Origin: Glycocaulis sp050485565
GTDB lineage: Bacteria > Pseudomonadota > Alphaproteobacteria > Caulobacterales > Maricaulaceae
Assembly: GCF_050485565.1 (NCBI RefSeq)
Contig: NZ_JBJHBQ010000005.1
Location: 124,001-188,000, forward strand
Reading direction: 5' to 3'
DNA length: 64,000 nt
The notes under the pieces were generated by a model that saw nothing but the letters and a program-made list of their open reading frames with translations, searched no databases and had not been told where the DNA came from. The position numbers and the translations under genes are program-made. Shown here one piece after another: positions 25,288-34,069 of the stretch (positions are counted from its first letter, which is position 1; each line of letters begins with the position of its first letter).

Positions 25288-25997
25288 GCGCGCGGAAGGT
25301 CCGCAATATCGTCATCCTGACCGGGGCCGGCATCAGCGCCGAATCCGGTCTCGGCACGTTTCGCGACAAGGGCGGCATCTGGGAAAAGTTCGACTGGCAG
25401 AAACTGGCCACGCCCGAAGCCTTCGCCGCTGATCCCCATAGCGTCCACGCCTTCTACAATGCACGCCGGGAAAACCTTCTCGCCGCCCGGCCCAACGATG
25501 CCCACCGGGCGCTCGCCGCGCTGGAGCTACTCTGGCAGGCAGAGGAGCGCGGGCAATTTCTGCTGGTTACCCAAAACATTGATGATCTGCATGCGCGCGG
25601 CGGCTCGAACGAAGTGCTGCACATGCATGGCGAGTTGCTCAAAAGCCGCTGCAACCATTGCGGCCATCTGTTCGAGCACGACCATGCCATCACGCCCGAT
25701 ACGCCCTGCCCGTCCTGTGGACGGTCCGGCGGGCTACGCCCTCATGTCGTCTGGTTCGGGGAAATGCCACTTGGCCTTGATACGATCTATGAGGCGCTTG
25801 GGGCTTGCGATCTCTTCGTCGCTATCGGCACGTCCGGCACGGTCTATCCGGCCGCAGGGTTTGTGACTGAAGCCAAAGCCGCAGGCGCCTGGACGGTGGA
25901 GCTGTCGCTGGAGCCCGGCGAGGTCAGCACGCTCTTTGACGAGCGCCATTACGGCCCGGCGACGAAAATCGTGCCCGAATGGGCGGAAAGGGTTTGA
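25284..25997 (+). CDS. cobB: NAD-dependent protein deacylase (sirtuin, CobB)
   Basis: Sir2-family enzyme, 237 residues. NAD-binding GAGISAESGLGTFRD and TQNIDDLHARGG, the catalytic histidine in MHGEL, and four zinc cysteines (CNHCG and CPSCG) are all present. The YNAR sequence near residue 57 matches the Y-x-x-R motif that gives class III sirtuins (CobB, SIRT5) preference for succinyl and malonyl groups. It starts inside the stop region of the GNAT gene (4-base overlap). The adjacent suc cluster generates and consumes succinyl-CoA, a possible source of protein succinylation. Confidence 0.93.
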   Translation: MSARKVRNIVILTGAGISAESGLGTFRDKGGIWEKFDWQKLATPEAFAADPHSVHAFYNARRENLLAARPNDAHRALAALELLWQAEERGQFLLVTQNIDDLHARGGSNEVLHMHGELLKSRCNHCGHLFEHDHAITPDTPCPSCGRSGGLRPHVVWFGEMPLGLDTIYEALGACDLFVAIGTSGTVYPAAGFVTEAKAAGAWTVELSLEPGEVSTLFDERHYGPATKIVPEWAERV

Positions 25998-26075
25998 TCG
26001 GCCAACGCCGTCATTCCAGAAAGCCCGTCGGGGGTTGATCAACACCAAAGCGGTGAAGTCGCGGGGAAACAATCT

Positions 26076-26183
26076 GGGTCTCCCGTCGGGGCGGGAGACC
26101 CCGGTGGAGAGGCCATCAATCAATCTTGCAGGACTAATCGAAAAGCCAACGTCTCCGGGGTCCCCCGCCCCGACGGGGGGCCC
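26076..26183. repeat. Two inverted copies of a 27-bp GC-rich palindromic repeat
   Basis: Copy 1 (26076-26102) is a hairpin with 10-bp perfect arms (GGGTCTCCCG and its complement). Copy 2 (26157-26183), read on the other strand, matches it at 24 of 27 positions. The two are separated by 54 bases. A partial core (CCCGTCGGGG) also occurs at 26024-26033. The stretch 25998-26238 holds no gene. This arrangement resembles REP/BIME-type intergenic repeats. It may also act as a transcription terminator between the convergent sirtuin and zincin genes. Confidence 0.6.
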
Positions 26184-26238
26184 AGAAAAGGGTTGCCAGC
26201 CAGTTTCTACACCCCGCCTCGAAGCACGAGGGAAAAGC

Positions 26239-26646
26239 CTAATCCACACTGTCCTCGATGGCATGCATATCATCGTCCGACAGGCCGAAATGGTGGCCGA
26301 TCTCGTGGACGAGCACATGGGCGATCAGATCGTCCAAAGCGACGTCCCCGCGCTCGCACCATTCCAGCAGAATCGGCAGGCGATAGAGAAAAACATGGTC
26401 CGGCATGCCCGGATCCATGACCGATTTTTCCGTCAAATCGACACCGTGATAGAGCCCGGTCAGCTCATAAGGGTTTTCCATCTCCAGCGCCTTGAGCGTC
26501 TCTTCATCGGCAAAATCGGCAATCTGGATCACCACATTGCCGCAGAGCTGGCGAAACGCCTCCGGCAGGGAAGCAAACGCCGCCTCGGCCATATCGAGAA
26601 AGTCGGCTTCGGACGGGGCCAACTGGTCTTTGAAAATCGATGTCAT
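26239..26646 (-). CDS. Metallopeptidase-like protein (zincin_1 / DUF1025 family)
   Basis: A 135-residue protein with the zinc motif HEIGHHFGLSDDDM near its C terminus, the hallmark of the small zincin family typified by minimal zincins. Upstream, NPYELTGLYHGVDLTEKS and FLYRLPILLEWCERG match the same family. There is no signal peptide, so it is cytoplasmic. Proteolytic activity has not been established for the family. It is divergent from mmcB, whose LexA box lies between them. Confidence 0.88.
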   Translation of the reverse strand: MTSIFKDQLAPSEADFLDMAEAAFASLPEAFRQLCGNVVIQIADFADEETLKALEMENPYELTGLYHGVDLTEKSVMDPGMPDHVFLYRLPILLEWCERGDVALDDLIAHVLVHEIGHHFGLSDDDMHAIEDSVD

Positions 26647-26708
26647 GCCTTTTCCTAGCCCGGCAGCGCGCGCCAGCCTAGATGCAGGATGAACCGCACT
26701 TGCAAACG

Positions 26709-26723
26709 GAACAAAGTTTGAAC
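26709..26723. promoter_or_regulatory. LexA (SOS) box upstream of mmcB
   Basis: The sequence GAAC-N7-GAAC, the exact alphaproteobacterial LexA consensus (GTTC-N7-GTTC on the other strand), lies 11 bases before the mmcB start codon. mmcB is a known SOS-regulated gene in Caulobacter, which supports the assignment. Confidence 0.8.
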
Positions 26724-26734
26724 ATTATCACCCC

Positions 26735-27196
26735 ATGAAGCCTGAACCCCTCTCCATCGCCTCGCTGACCAATCCGGCCATTGACGATGCGCAAGGGCTG
26801 ATGCGCGGCGCGGCGCGCGTGCTGGCGAGCTTTGGCCTGGCCGCGATACCGGAATTTTCCCTGCCGTGCGGACGCCGGGCAGATCTGATGGCGCTGGGGC
26901 CGAAGGGCGAGCTGGTTATTGTCGAGGTGAAATCCGGCGCGGCAGATTTTCGCGCTGACGGCAAATGGCCTGAATATTTCGACTGGTGCGACCGCTATTT
27001 CTTCGCCGTGTCAGAACGCTTCCCGCGCGCCATGCTGCCTGAACATACCGGCCTCATCATCGCGGACGGGTTTGGCGGCGCAATCGTGCGTGAAAGCCCG
27101 GTCAATCCGCTGGCCCCCGCCCGCCGCAAATCCATCACCCTGCGCTTTGCCCGCACGGCGGCCGAGCGCGCCTTGCGGCTGGATCGTCTGCCCTGA
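26735..27196 (+). CDS. mmcB: MmcB family DNA repair protein
   Basis: A 153-residue protein of the former DUF1052 family with a PD-(D/E)XK nuclease-like fold. The motif region ADLMALGPKGELVIVEVKSG contains the D-(E)xK metal-binding residues. WPEYFDWCDRYFFAV follows, as in MmcB. In Caulobacter this gene protects against mitomycin C and is controlled by LexA. A perfect alphaproteobacterial LexA box lies just upstream, so induction by DNA damage is expected. The gene is monocistronic as far as the sequence shows. Confidence 0.88.
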   Translation: MKPEPLSIASLTNPAIDDAQGLMRGAARVLASFGLAAIPEFSLPCGRRADLMALGPKGELVIVEVKSGAADFRADGKWPEYFDWCDRYFFAVSERFPRAMLPEHTGLIIADGFGGAIVRESPVNPLAPARRKSITLRFARTAAERALRLDRLP

Positions 27197-27275
27197 CCAC
27201 AGATTCAGGTTGTAGCACCTTTCCCCGGCGTTAATACTATCGTGAGGGGAAGCAGCTTGCTTGAGGGGGTAAGCG

Positions 27276-29378
27276 ATGACTGTGAGGCGGGTGCTCGCAT
27301 TTTGCGGGTTGGGTTTTGGCGCGGTAATGGCTCTGGTTTACGGGGCCGTGCACTATCCAGATTATAGCCCGGCCGAGCGGGCGGGAACGCCTCCTGAAAC
27401 ATGGGCATCGTCCGCGCAGGCTTTGCAATTGCCCCCCGCTACCTCCTCCGCGCGCACGCTAGGGTACGGGCCGGTGCCTGACTTTGTGGAGCCGGTTGCC
27501 ATGCCCGATCCCGCCACTGTCGGGATCGAAGCCATGGGCGGAGCCCGCCTGCTGGTCGTTGATTTCCAGCATGACGCACGAGATCCCGAAGCGGGGCTTT
27601 ATACGCGCTATGTGATTGAGGCTGTGACGGGCGCGGGACTGACCGCCATTTCCCGGCTCCAGATCAATCTCGACCCCCGCTACCAGTCCATCGTCATCCA
27701 TGAGGCCGCTATCATCCGCGACGGCGAACGCGAAAGCCGTGAGGGACGCATCGCTGCAGAGTTTCTGCGTCAGGAACCGGCGCTGCACTTTGGCATCATC
27801 ACCGGAATGGAAGTCGCCGTCCTGCGCATCGAGGATGTCCGCCAGGGTGATATCCTGGACCTGTCATTCTCTGTGACGGGTACCAATCCTCTGCTTGCCC
27901 CGCACCACACAGAGAGCTTTCCGCTGGCCACCCTGACCGATATCGAACAGCTCTCCATCCGCACCAGCTGGCCGCGCGGCGCATCGCACCGCATCGTCGG
28001 TGCCAGTGATGACAGCCTGACGATCGAGAACCGCTTCGGGCGGACGGTCTACCGTTTTGGCCCCCGGCGCATCGAAGCTGTGGAGGTGGAAGACGGCGCG
28101 CCGGTTGATTACCCCCAGATCCCGACCCTGACCATCTCATCCTGGCCGGACTGGGCCAGCGTGGCCGCATGGGGCCGGCCCTTCTACCGGCTGCCGGCAG
28201 AACCGGATGCCGAAATCGCAGCGCTGGCGGCGCGCTTTCGCGAGGCTCATGGCGACCCGGCGCGTCAGCTCAGGGCGGCGCTGGAATTCGTACAGGATGA
28301 AATTCTCTATCAGGCCGTGTTGCTCGGTGACGGCACCTATGTTCCCGCCTCCACCAGCGATACGTTGCGTACGCGCACGGGCGACTGCAAGGCCAAAACC
28401 CTGCTTTTGCTGGCCTTGCTCGATGCACTCGGCATCGAAGCCTATCCGGTGCTGGCCAACACCTCGTCGGGACGCAGCCTGGGCCGCTACCCGCCCAGCC
28501 CCCAGCTTTTTGACCATGTGTTCGTCCAGGCCCGTCTCGGCGGCAATATTTTCTGGCTTGAGCCGGCAATGACCAAGCAGCGCGGTTCCCTTTTCAACCG
28601 CGTCCAGCCCGATTATGGGCAGGTTCTGGTCCTTGACGGCGTTGCCACAGAGCTGACCGACACCACGCCCGAGCAACGGCCACTTGCCTCGACCGTGTAT
28701 CTTGAGCGGTTCGAGCTTCTGCAACAGGAGCTTACTGACCCGCTGATCTGGTCGCTGGAAATCACCCATCGCGGGCTGGCCGCCGATGAGTGGCGCTCCC
28801 TCATCCAGCAGGCAGGGCTGAGCCAGATCGAACAGGCATATACCAACTTCTATGCGAGTTACCGTCGCTCGGCAGAGCTGGTCATGCCCCTGCGCGTCGA
28901 CGATGACGAGGAGGCCAATACGCTGACAGTCAGCATCAGCTGGCGTGTCGCACCGCTGATCGGCCCGGCCGATGCTACCGGACGGCGGGAGATCCGGCTG
29001 CGCCCGCACAGTCTTGGCGATATGCTGGCAAGCACCAATCTGGAACGGCGCACACCGGTGGTGACCGCCTATCCCTATCATCGGCGCCATATCATCGAAG
29101 GCGGGATTGATGACCCCGATGGCACTTTCTGGAACTTGCAAGATTCCAGCACGCAACTGGCCAACGAAGCCTTCGAGTTCAGCCATGGCATGACGTACGA
29201 AAACGGACTAATGACCGTGAGCTACGATCAGGTGGCACTCACGCCGTCAGTCATGCTCGACCAATCCATGGTGGACGACCATCGCAGCATGCGGCGGTAC
29301 CTGGGAGACTATGTGCTCGTGCTGAACTTGCCGGCTCTCGACGCGCTGGAGGCCGAAGCGGCCACCGCCAAACCCTAG
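27276..29378 (+). CDS. DUF3857/transglutaminase-like protein, membrane-anchored
   Basis: A 700-residue protein with one N-terminal membrane helix or signal (residues 5-27) and a large periplasmic part. Residues about 80-260 fit DUF3857. Residues about 310-430 fit a transglutaminase-like domain, with the catalytic cysteine in RTGDCKAKTLLLLALL and the histidine in FDHVFVQA, followed by an aspartate-rich stretch. It could hydrolyse or cross-link peptide amides, but most members are uncharacterised. The last 4 bases overlap the end of regA on the other strand. A GGGGGTAAG sequence precedes the ATG. Confidence 0.85.
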   Translation: MTVRRVLAFCGLGFGAVMALVYGAVHYPDYSPAERAGTPPETWASSAQALQLPPATSSARTLGYGPVPDFVEPVAMPDPATVGIEAMGGARLLVVDFQHDARDPEAGLYTRYVIEAVTGAGLTAISRLQINLDPRYQSIVIHEAAIIRDGERESREGRIAAEFLRQEPALHFGIITGMEVAVLRIEDVRQGDILDLSFSVTGTNPLLAPHHTESFPLATLTDIEQLSIRTSWPRGASHRIVGASDDSLTIENRFGRTVYRFGPRRIEAVEVEDGAPVDYPQIPTLTISSWPDWASVAAWGRPFYRLPAEPDAEIAALAARFREAHGDPARQLRAALEFVQDEILYQAVLLGDGTYVPASTSDTLRTRTGDCKAKTLLLLALLDALGIEAYPVLANTSSGRSLGRYPPSPQLFDHVFVQARLGGNIFWLEPAMTKQRGSLFNRVQPDYGQVLVLDGVATELTDTTPEQRPLASTVYLERFELLQQELTDPLIWSLEITHRGLAADEWRSLIQQAGLSQIEQAYTNFYASYRRSAELVMPLRVDDDEEANTLTVSISWRVAPLIGPADATGRREIRLRPHSLGDMLASTNLERRTPVVTAYPYHRRHIIEGGIDDPDGTFWNLQDSSTQLANEAFEFSHGMTYENGLMTVSYDQVALTPSVMLDQSMVDDHRSMRRYLGDYVLVLNLPALDALEAEAATAKP

Positions 29379-29923
29379 CGCGGCGCGCGCTTGGCCAGAA
29401 TGCGCTGCAGCGTGCGCCGGTGCATGTTCAGCCGCCGCGCGGTTTCCGACACGTTGTGATCGCACAGCTCGAACACGCGCTGGATATGCTCCCAGCGCAC
29501 CCGGTCCGCGCTCATCGGATTTTCCGGCGGTTCCGGCTTGGTACCCGGTGCCGCCAGCAGGGCTTTCACCACATCATCAGCATCGGCGGGCTTGGAGAGA
29601 TAGTCGATCGCGCCCGATTTCACCGCCGCCACAGCCGTGGCGATATTGCCATAGCCGGTCAGCATGACCGCGCGGCAATCGGGGCGATGCCGGTGCAGGG
29701 CGCGCACCACGTCCAGCCCGTCGCCATCCTCCAGCCGTAGGTCGACCACCGCAAAGGCTGGCGGCGCGCTGCGGGCCACGTCCAGCGCCTCCGCCACACT
29801 GCCCACTGCCGTCACCTCGAAGCCGCGCTGCGTCATCGCCCGGTCGAGCCGGTTTCGGAAAGGCGCATCATCATCCAGGATGAGAAGCGTACGGTCGGCG
29901 GGCAGGTCGAGCAGTTCGGTCAT
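29375..29923 (-). CDS. regA: Redox response regulator RegA/ActR/PrrA
   Basis: A 182-residue two-component response regulator. The receiver domain shows the acidic pocket LLILDDD, the phosphoacceptor aspartate in VVDLRLEDGDG, and the lysine in LSKPADADD. The C-terminal Fis-like helix-turn-helix is NVSETARRLNMHRRTLQRIL, the conserved RegA/ActR DNA-binding end. RegA controls energy genes such as respiration, carbon fixation and nitrogen metabolism in response to redox state. Its partner regB lies upstream on the same strand, 93 bases away. Confidence 0.93.
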   Translation of the reverse strand: MTELLDLPADRTLLILDDDAPFRNRLDRAMTQRGFEVTAVGSVAEALDVARSAPPAFAVVDLRLEDGDGLDVVRALHRHRPDCRAVMLTGYGNIATAVAAVKSGAIDYLSKPADADDVVKALLAAPGTKPEPPENPMSADRVRWEHIQRVFELCDHNVSETARRLNMHRRTLQRILAKRAPR

Positions 29924-30016
29924 GGTCTGGCCCGGTTCCTTTCAGGGTCAGGCGTGGCATCAATATTCTGTCCCCTGATCTAGGACAGGCGGGCGGGAAG
30001 TAAAAGAGCTGCCAGC

Positions 30017-31330
30017 TTATGCGGGCAGTTCCAGCCCCTTGCGCGGCAGGGTCATTATCACCTGTGCGCCGGTGCGCCCGGCCCGGTTTTCAAACCGGAC
30101 AACCCCGCCCAGCCTCTCGATCAGCGTGGTGGCGATGAAGACGCCGAGGCCCAGCCCGCCCGGCCCCGGCTCGTGGCGGCGCGTGGTGATATAGGGCTCG
30201 CCAAGCTTGGAGAGGATATCAGCGGGAAAGCCCGGCCCGTCATCACTCACGGTGATGATAAACCGGTCCGCGCTCCAGCTTGCGGTCAGGCGCACCTCGG
30301 CGCGGGCGAAATCAACGGCGTTTTCGACAAAATTGCCGAGCGCATAGATCAGCTCCGGCCGCCGGCGCAGCATCGGTTCATCGCCTGCATCCTGCAGGGA
30401 TGTCACGATGGCGGCACCCAGCCCTTTCAAGGGCGCGGCGGCCTCCTCCAGCACATCGCCCAGCGCCATGCGGTCATGCATCTGGTCGGTATCGCTGGGG
30501 GCCTGAGACAGGCGTTTGAGGATGTCGCGGCAACGCTCGGCCTGGGAGACCAGCAAGGCGGCGTCCTCGCGCAATTCAGGATCGGTGATGGCGCGGGCCA
30601 TCTCTTTGGCCGTCAACTGGATGGTGGCCAGCGGCGTACCCAGCTCATGTGCGGCAGCCGCCGACAGCGCGCCAAGCGCGGACAGGCGCTGCTCGCGTGC
30701 CAGAACGCTCTGCGTGGCCGCCAGCGCGGCTCCCATGCGCCGCGCCTCGCTGCCCACGCGCCACGCATAGACAGCCGTGAAGGCGATGGTGATGACCAGC
30801 GCCAGCCACAGCCCGGCCTGATAGAGGGGCGGCAGGTCCAGCGGTCCGGCCCATTCATTCCACGGCAGGGGCCGGTGCCAGACGCTCATGGCCAGCGATC
30901 CGGCAATCGTCAGCGCGGCCAGCGTCATCCACCAGCGCACAGGCAGGGCCGCCACGCCGATCAGCACCGGCGCTGCCACCACAAAGGCGAACGGGTTGGA
31001 GGTGCCACCCGTCAGGGCCACCAGAACGATCACCTGCATCACGTCAAAGGCGAGCTGGGCAAAGCTTTCGCGCTCTGTGGCAAAGCGCTGGACCGGCTGG
31101 GTCCAGGCGATCACAAGGTTGAGAGCCGCGCTGGCTCCGATAATGGCCAGACACAATGCCAGAGCCAGTTCAAACCCCAGTATGAAATGGACACCGAACA
31201 CGGTGATGGTCTGGCCGGTAACCGCCAGCCATCTCAACACGATAAGGGTGCGCAGCCTTACCCGCCCGAAGAGCGGGGTAAGGGACGGATCGGCGCGGCT
31301 TTCATCCGCATCGGTGTGGAAAAGGGCCAA
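30017..31330 (-). CDS. regB: Redox sensor histidine kinase RegB/ActS/PrrB
   Basis: A 437-residue membrane kinase with six predicted helices (about residues 27-210). GGTSNPF matches the quinone/redox box of RegB between helices 3 and 4. The H-box is AAAHELGTPLATIQLTA with the phosphorylated histidine. The cysteine in ERCRDILKRLSQ corresponds to the redox-active cysteine of RegB. ATP-binding boxes NFVENAVDFA and DDGPGFP with GGLGLGVFIA follow. It is divergent from senC, matching the classical regB/senC-regA locus, though here regA lies on the regB strand. Confidence 0.94.
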   Translation of the reverse strand: MALFHTDADESRADPSLTPLFGRVRLRTLIVLRWLAVTGQTITVFGVHFILGFELALALCLAIIGASAALNLVIAWTQPVQRFATERESFAQLAFDVMQVIVLVALTGGTSNPFAFVVAAPVLIGVAALPVRWWMTLAALTIAGSLAMSVWHRPLPWNEWAGPLDLPPLYQAGLWLALVITIAFTAVYAWRVGSEARRMGAALAATQSVLAREQRLSALGALSAAAAHELGTPLATIQLTAKEMARAITDPELREDAALLVSQAERCRDILKRLSQAPSDTDQMHDRMALGDVLEEAAAPLKGLGAAIVTSLQDAGDEPMLRRRPELIYALGNFVENAVDFARAEVRLTASWSADRFIITVSDDGPGFPADILSKLGEPYITTRRHEPGPGGLGLGVFIATTLIERLGGVVRFENRAGRTGAQVIMTLPRKGLELPA

Positions 31331-31433
31331 TTCTGGCCTCCCTGTTCATGCTGCGACGCAGCGTAATGCCTCGACAGGACGGTGATTTGCGCCCTATCTA
31401 TTGGTTGAGAAGCATACCGGGGAGTTCGCGCAC

Positions 31434-32081
31434 GTGAACTGGTCAAACCGTCCTGCCTGGCTTTTACCTGTCATTGCCAGCGCTGTCTGCGTGATTATCG
31501 CCATCGCGGCGCTTGTATATACCACCGGCCAGCGCCCTGCTGCTGCCCCGCCCGGCGTGCGTGAAAGCGGGCAGGCCCTGATTGGCGGCGATTTTGAGCT
31601 GGTCGCCCATACCGGCGAGACGATGACCAATGCCGACTTCGCCGGCCGGCCCATGCTGATCTATTTCGGCTTCACCTATTGCCCTGATGTCTGCCCCATG
31701 TCGCTGCAGCTGATGGCGCAGGCGCTTGCAGAGCTTGATGAGGCTGAGCGCGCGGAGTTCCAGCCTCTCCTGATCAGCCTTGATCCTGAGCGCGATACGC
31801 CTGAAGCGCTGGCCAGCTATGTGGAAACGCCCGTCTTCCCCGATGGCCTTGTCGGTCTGACCGGCTCGGCAGAGCAGATCCAGACGGCCGCGCGCGCCTA
31901 CCGCGTCTACTATGCCCGCTCTGATGCCGACGCATCGATGGCCGAATATCTGATCGACCATTCTTCACTGATTTACCTGATGGATAGGCAGGGCCGGTTT
32001 GTGGAGGTTTTCCCGCACGCCACCGCGCCTGAACGCATTGCGCAATCCCTGCAACGATTTTTACAGGAAGAGGGCGCATGA
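31434..32081 (+). CDS. senC: SCO1/SenC (PrrC) family copper chaperone
   Basis: A 215-residue membrane-anchored protein with one N-terminal helix (about residues 8-32) and a thioredoxin-like SCO domain. The copper-binding CxxxC motif is FTYCPDVCPMS, and the distal histidine is in YLIDHSSLIYL. It helps copper insertion into cytochrome oxidase and takes part in redox signalling to RegB. The start is GTG 31434, because GGGGAG lies about 9 bases upstream; a longer TTG start lacks such a site. Divergent from regB, with a shared promoter region of about 100 bases. Confidence 0.92.
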   Translation: MNWSNRPAWLLPVIASAVCVIIAIAALVYTTGQRPAAAPPGVRESGQALIGGDFELVAHTGETMTNADFAGRPMLIYFGFTYCPDVCPMSLQLMAQALAELDEAERAEFQPLLISLDPERDTPEALASYVETPVFPDGLVGLTGSAEQIQTAARAYRVYYARSDADASMAEYLIDHSSLIYLMDRQGRFVEVFPHATAPERIAQSLQRFLQEEGA

Positions 32082-32137
32082 TCGCCGTCCTGAGCATGGC
32101 GGCTGGTGCCGCTGCTGGGCCGGAGGCCTGATTTTCA

Positions 32138-33415
32138 ATGCTTTACACCTTCATGGAAATGACACGTGCAGCCATGCTGCCCTGGCGCACAGCGGCCAAT
32201 GTGGCGCGCACCTCGCTGCGCTCGCCCTTCAACCCGATGGGTGACACGCTGGCCGGGCGTACGGCAGCCGCGGCGGCAGACGTGTTTGAAAGCCTGACGC
32301 GCTTTTACGGCAGGCCCGAATGGGGCTTTGGCACCGTAGAGATCAATGGCCTGCCCGTCGGCGTCGAGGTGGAGACGGTCTGGAGAAAGCCATTCTGTAA
32401 TCTGGTCCGCTTTTCCCGTGACCGGGCAGCCCTCGCCGCAGCGCGCAAGGCGAAGGAAACCGCGCTCAACGATCCCAAACTCCTGCTGGTCGCGCCCATG
32501 TCCGGCCATTACGCGACCTTGCTGCGCGGTACGGTAGAAGCCTTCCTGCCCACCCATGAGGTCTACATTACCGACTGGGCCGATGCGCGCATGGTGCCGA
32601 TGATGGAAGGCCGGTTCGGGCTTGGCGATTACGCTGAATATGTCCGCGAGATGATTACAATCATCGGACCCGGCGCGCACGTGGCTGCGGTCTGCCAGCC
32701 TGGCCCGCCCGTGCTGGCAGCCCTGTCGCTGATGGCACAGGACAATGATCCGGCGCGCCCTGCCACCATGACCTTCATGGGATCGCCCATAGATGCGCGC
32801 AAAAGCCCGACCGTGCCCAACAAGCTGGCCGAAGAGCGCCCGTTTGAGTGGTTCCGGGACAATCTGATCCACACTGTACCGAGCGTGTATCCAGGCGCGC
32901 TGCGCCGGGTCTATCCGGGCTTCTTGCAGCTCACCGGCTTCATCAACATGAACTATGAGCGCCATGTCGACGCCCATTACGACTATTTCGCCAATCTGGT
33001 GAAGGGCGATGGCGACAGCACCGACAAGCATCGCCAGTTCTATGATGAGTATCTCTCGGTCATGGATCTGACCGAGGAATTCTACCTCGAAACCATCGCC
33101 GACGTGTTCCAGGCCCACGCTTTGCCGCAAGGCAATTTCGAGGTGAAGGGCCGCCGGGTTGACCCGTCAGCCATTACCGATATCGCGCTTCTCACCGTCG
33201 AGGGTGAAAACGACGATATCTCCGGGATCGGCCAGACGCAGGCCGCCCACACGCTATGCTCTGGCCTGCCAAAAGCCCTGCGTGAGGACTACATCCAGCC
33301 CGATGTCGGCCATTACGGCGTGTTCAACGGGCGGCGCTTCCGCGAAGAGATCGTCCCGCGCATGAACGCCTTCATGGAGCGCCATGCCCGCCCGGCAAAG
33401 GGCCGGGCTGCCTGA
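32138..33415 (+). CDS. phaZ: Intracellular polyhydroxyalkanoate depolymerase
   Basis: A 425-residue cytosolic enzyme of the PhaZ type that breaks down stored PHB. It starts with MLYTFMEMTRAAMLPWRTAA, typical of this family. The catalytic nucleophile is a cysteine in the lipase-like box AVCQPGPP. The partner residues are likely the aspartate in EGENDDISG and the histidine in PDVGHYGVFNGRR. GGAGG lies 11 bases before the ATG. It follows senC by 56 bases and may be co-transcribed with it. This implies that the organism stores polyhydroxyalkanoates. Confidence 0.93.
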   Translation: MLYTFMEMTRAAMLPWRTAANVARTSLRSPFNPMGDTLAGRTAAAAADVFESLTRFYGRPEWGFGTVEINGLPVGVEVETVWRKPFCNLVRFSRDRAALAAARKAKETALNDPKLLLVAPMSGHYATLLRGTVEAFLPTHEVYITDWADARMVPMMEGRFGLGDYAEYVREMITIIGPGAHVAAVCQPGPPVLAALSLMAQDNDPARPATMTFMGSPIDARKSPTVPNKLAEERPFEWFRDNLIHTVPSVYPGALRRVYPGFLQLTGFINMNYERHVDAHYDYFANLVKGDGDSTDKHRQFYDEYLSVMDLTEEFYLETIADVFQAHALPQGNFEVKGRRVDPSAITDIALLTVEGENDDISGIGQTQAAHTLCSGLPKALREDYIQPDVGHYGVFNGRRFREEIVPRMNAFMERHARPAKGRAA

Positions 33416-33419
33416 CGGC

Positions 33420-33923
33420 CTAGCGGCAGAGCTCGCCGGTCTGGCGCAGCGCAGCCGTCACGCCTGACAGCGAGAAGGTGTAGGCGGTGTTGGTGCCGCG
33501 CGCGGAGACCGCTTCGATGCGCATGGTCGCGCCCCGGCGCATGGCATCGACCAGCCGCGCCTCGTCGCGCGGTTCCTCGACAAAGCCTTCGCGCTCATCG
33601 GCATACATCATCACCCGGTCAGACCCGACAGAGGCGCGCGGCGGATTGTCTGCGCGCAGCTCATAGCCGGCCAGAAAGCTCGGCTGCTCGCGCGCGGCCC
33701 CGTTCGCCCAGCTGGACACGAAGAAATACACATCGCCATGATCGACCGTGCCGGGTCGGGAATCGGTCGGGCGCGTCACCGCGTAGCAGATGCGCTCGTC
33801 CCCGCTGCCGCGGGTAAAGACGCGCCAGTCATTGTGCTGGCCCTGAAAATCAGGGGCCTGGGCAAAGGACGGCGCGCCAAGGGCTATGGCGCAAAGAACT
33901 ATAGCGGGAAGGGCAAGGCGCAT
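33420..33923 (-). CDS. Invasion-associated locus B (IalB) family secreted protein
   Basis: A 167-residue periplasmic protein with a signal peptide (residues 1-21, ending in PSFAQA). The IalB layout is seen: DWRVF near residue 32, two cysteines at ICYAV and the C-terminal GELCR, which may form a disulfide, and TFSLSGVTAALR near the end. IalB homologues are widespread in free-living alphaproteobacteria, so the name does not imply invasion. Function unknown. It converges with phaZ (4 bases apart) and is divergent from the sigma factor gene. Confidence 0.85.
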   Translation of the reverse strand: MRLALPAIVLCAIALGAPSFAQAPDFQGQHNDWRVFTRGSGDERICYAVTRPTDSRPGTVDHGDVYFFVSSWANGAAREQPSFLAGYELRADNPPRASVGSDRVMMYADEREGFVEEPRDEARLVDAMRRGATMRIEAVSARGTNTAYTFSLSGVTAALRQTGELCR

Positions 33924-34069
33924 GGGGCGGTTTCCTGAACTGGCGGCTGGCTGCAGGCGGTATATGTTTCTGCTCTCGTAACGGCGATTTCAAGGCGCAC
34001 AGCAGTTTAAACCGCGTTAAGGTGCATCCCTGTTTGGTGCAATCCGGAGCGCGAGAGCGATAATCCTCC

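Noticed and set aside
32078..32131. An 18-codon frame overlapping the end of senC
   Set aside because: It has a start and stop but no own ribosome binding site and no conserved-looking peptide; the GGAGG inside it serves phaZ.
34005..34022. TTAA pair resembling a CtrA site upstream of the ECF sigma gene
   Set aside because: The spacing between the TTAA halves is 6 rather than 7 bases, and such pairs arise by chance.
33924..34069. Search for an ECF-type promoter (autoregulation) before the sigma gene
   Set aside because: No stretch matched the RpoE/ChrR-type -35 and -10 pattern convincingly.
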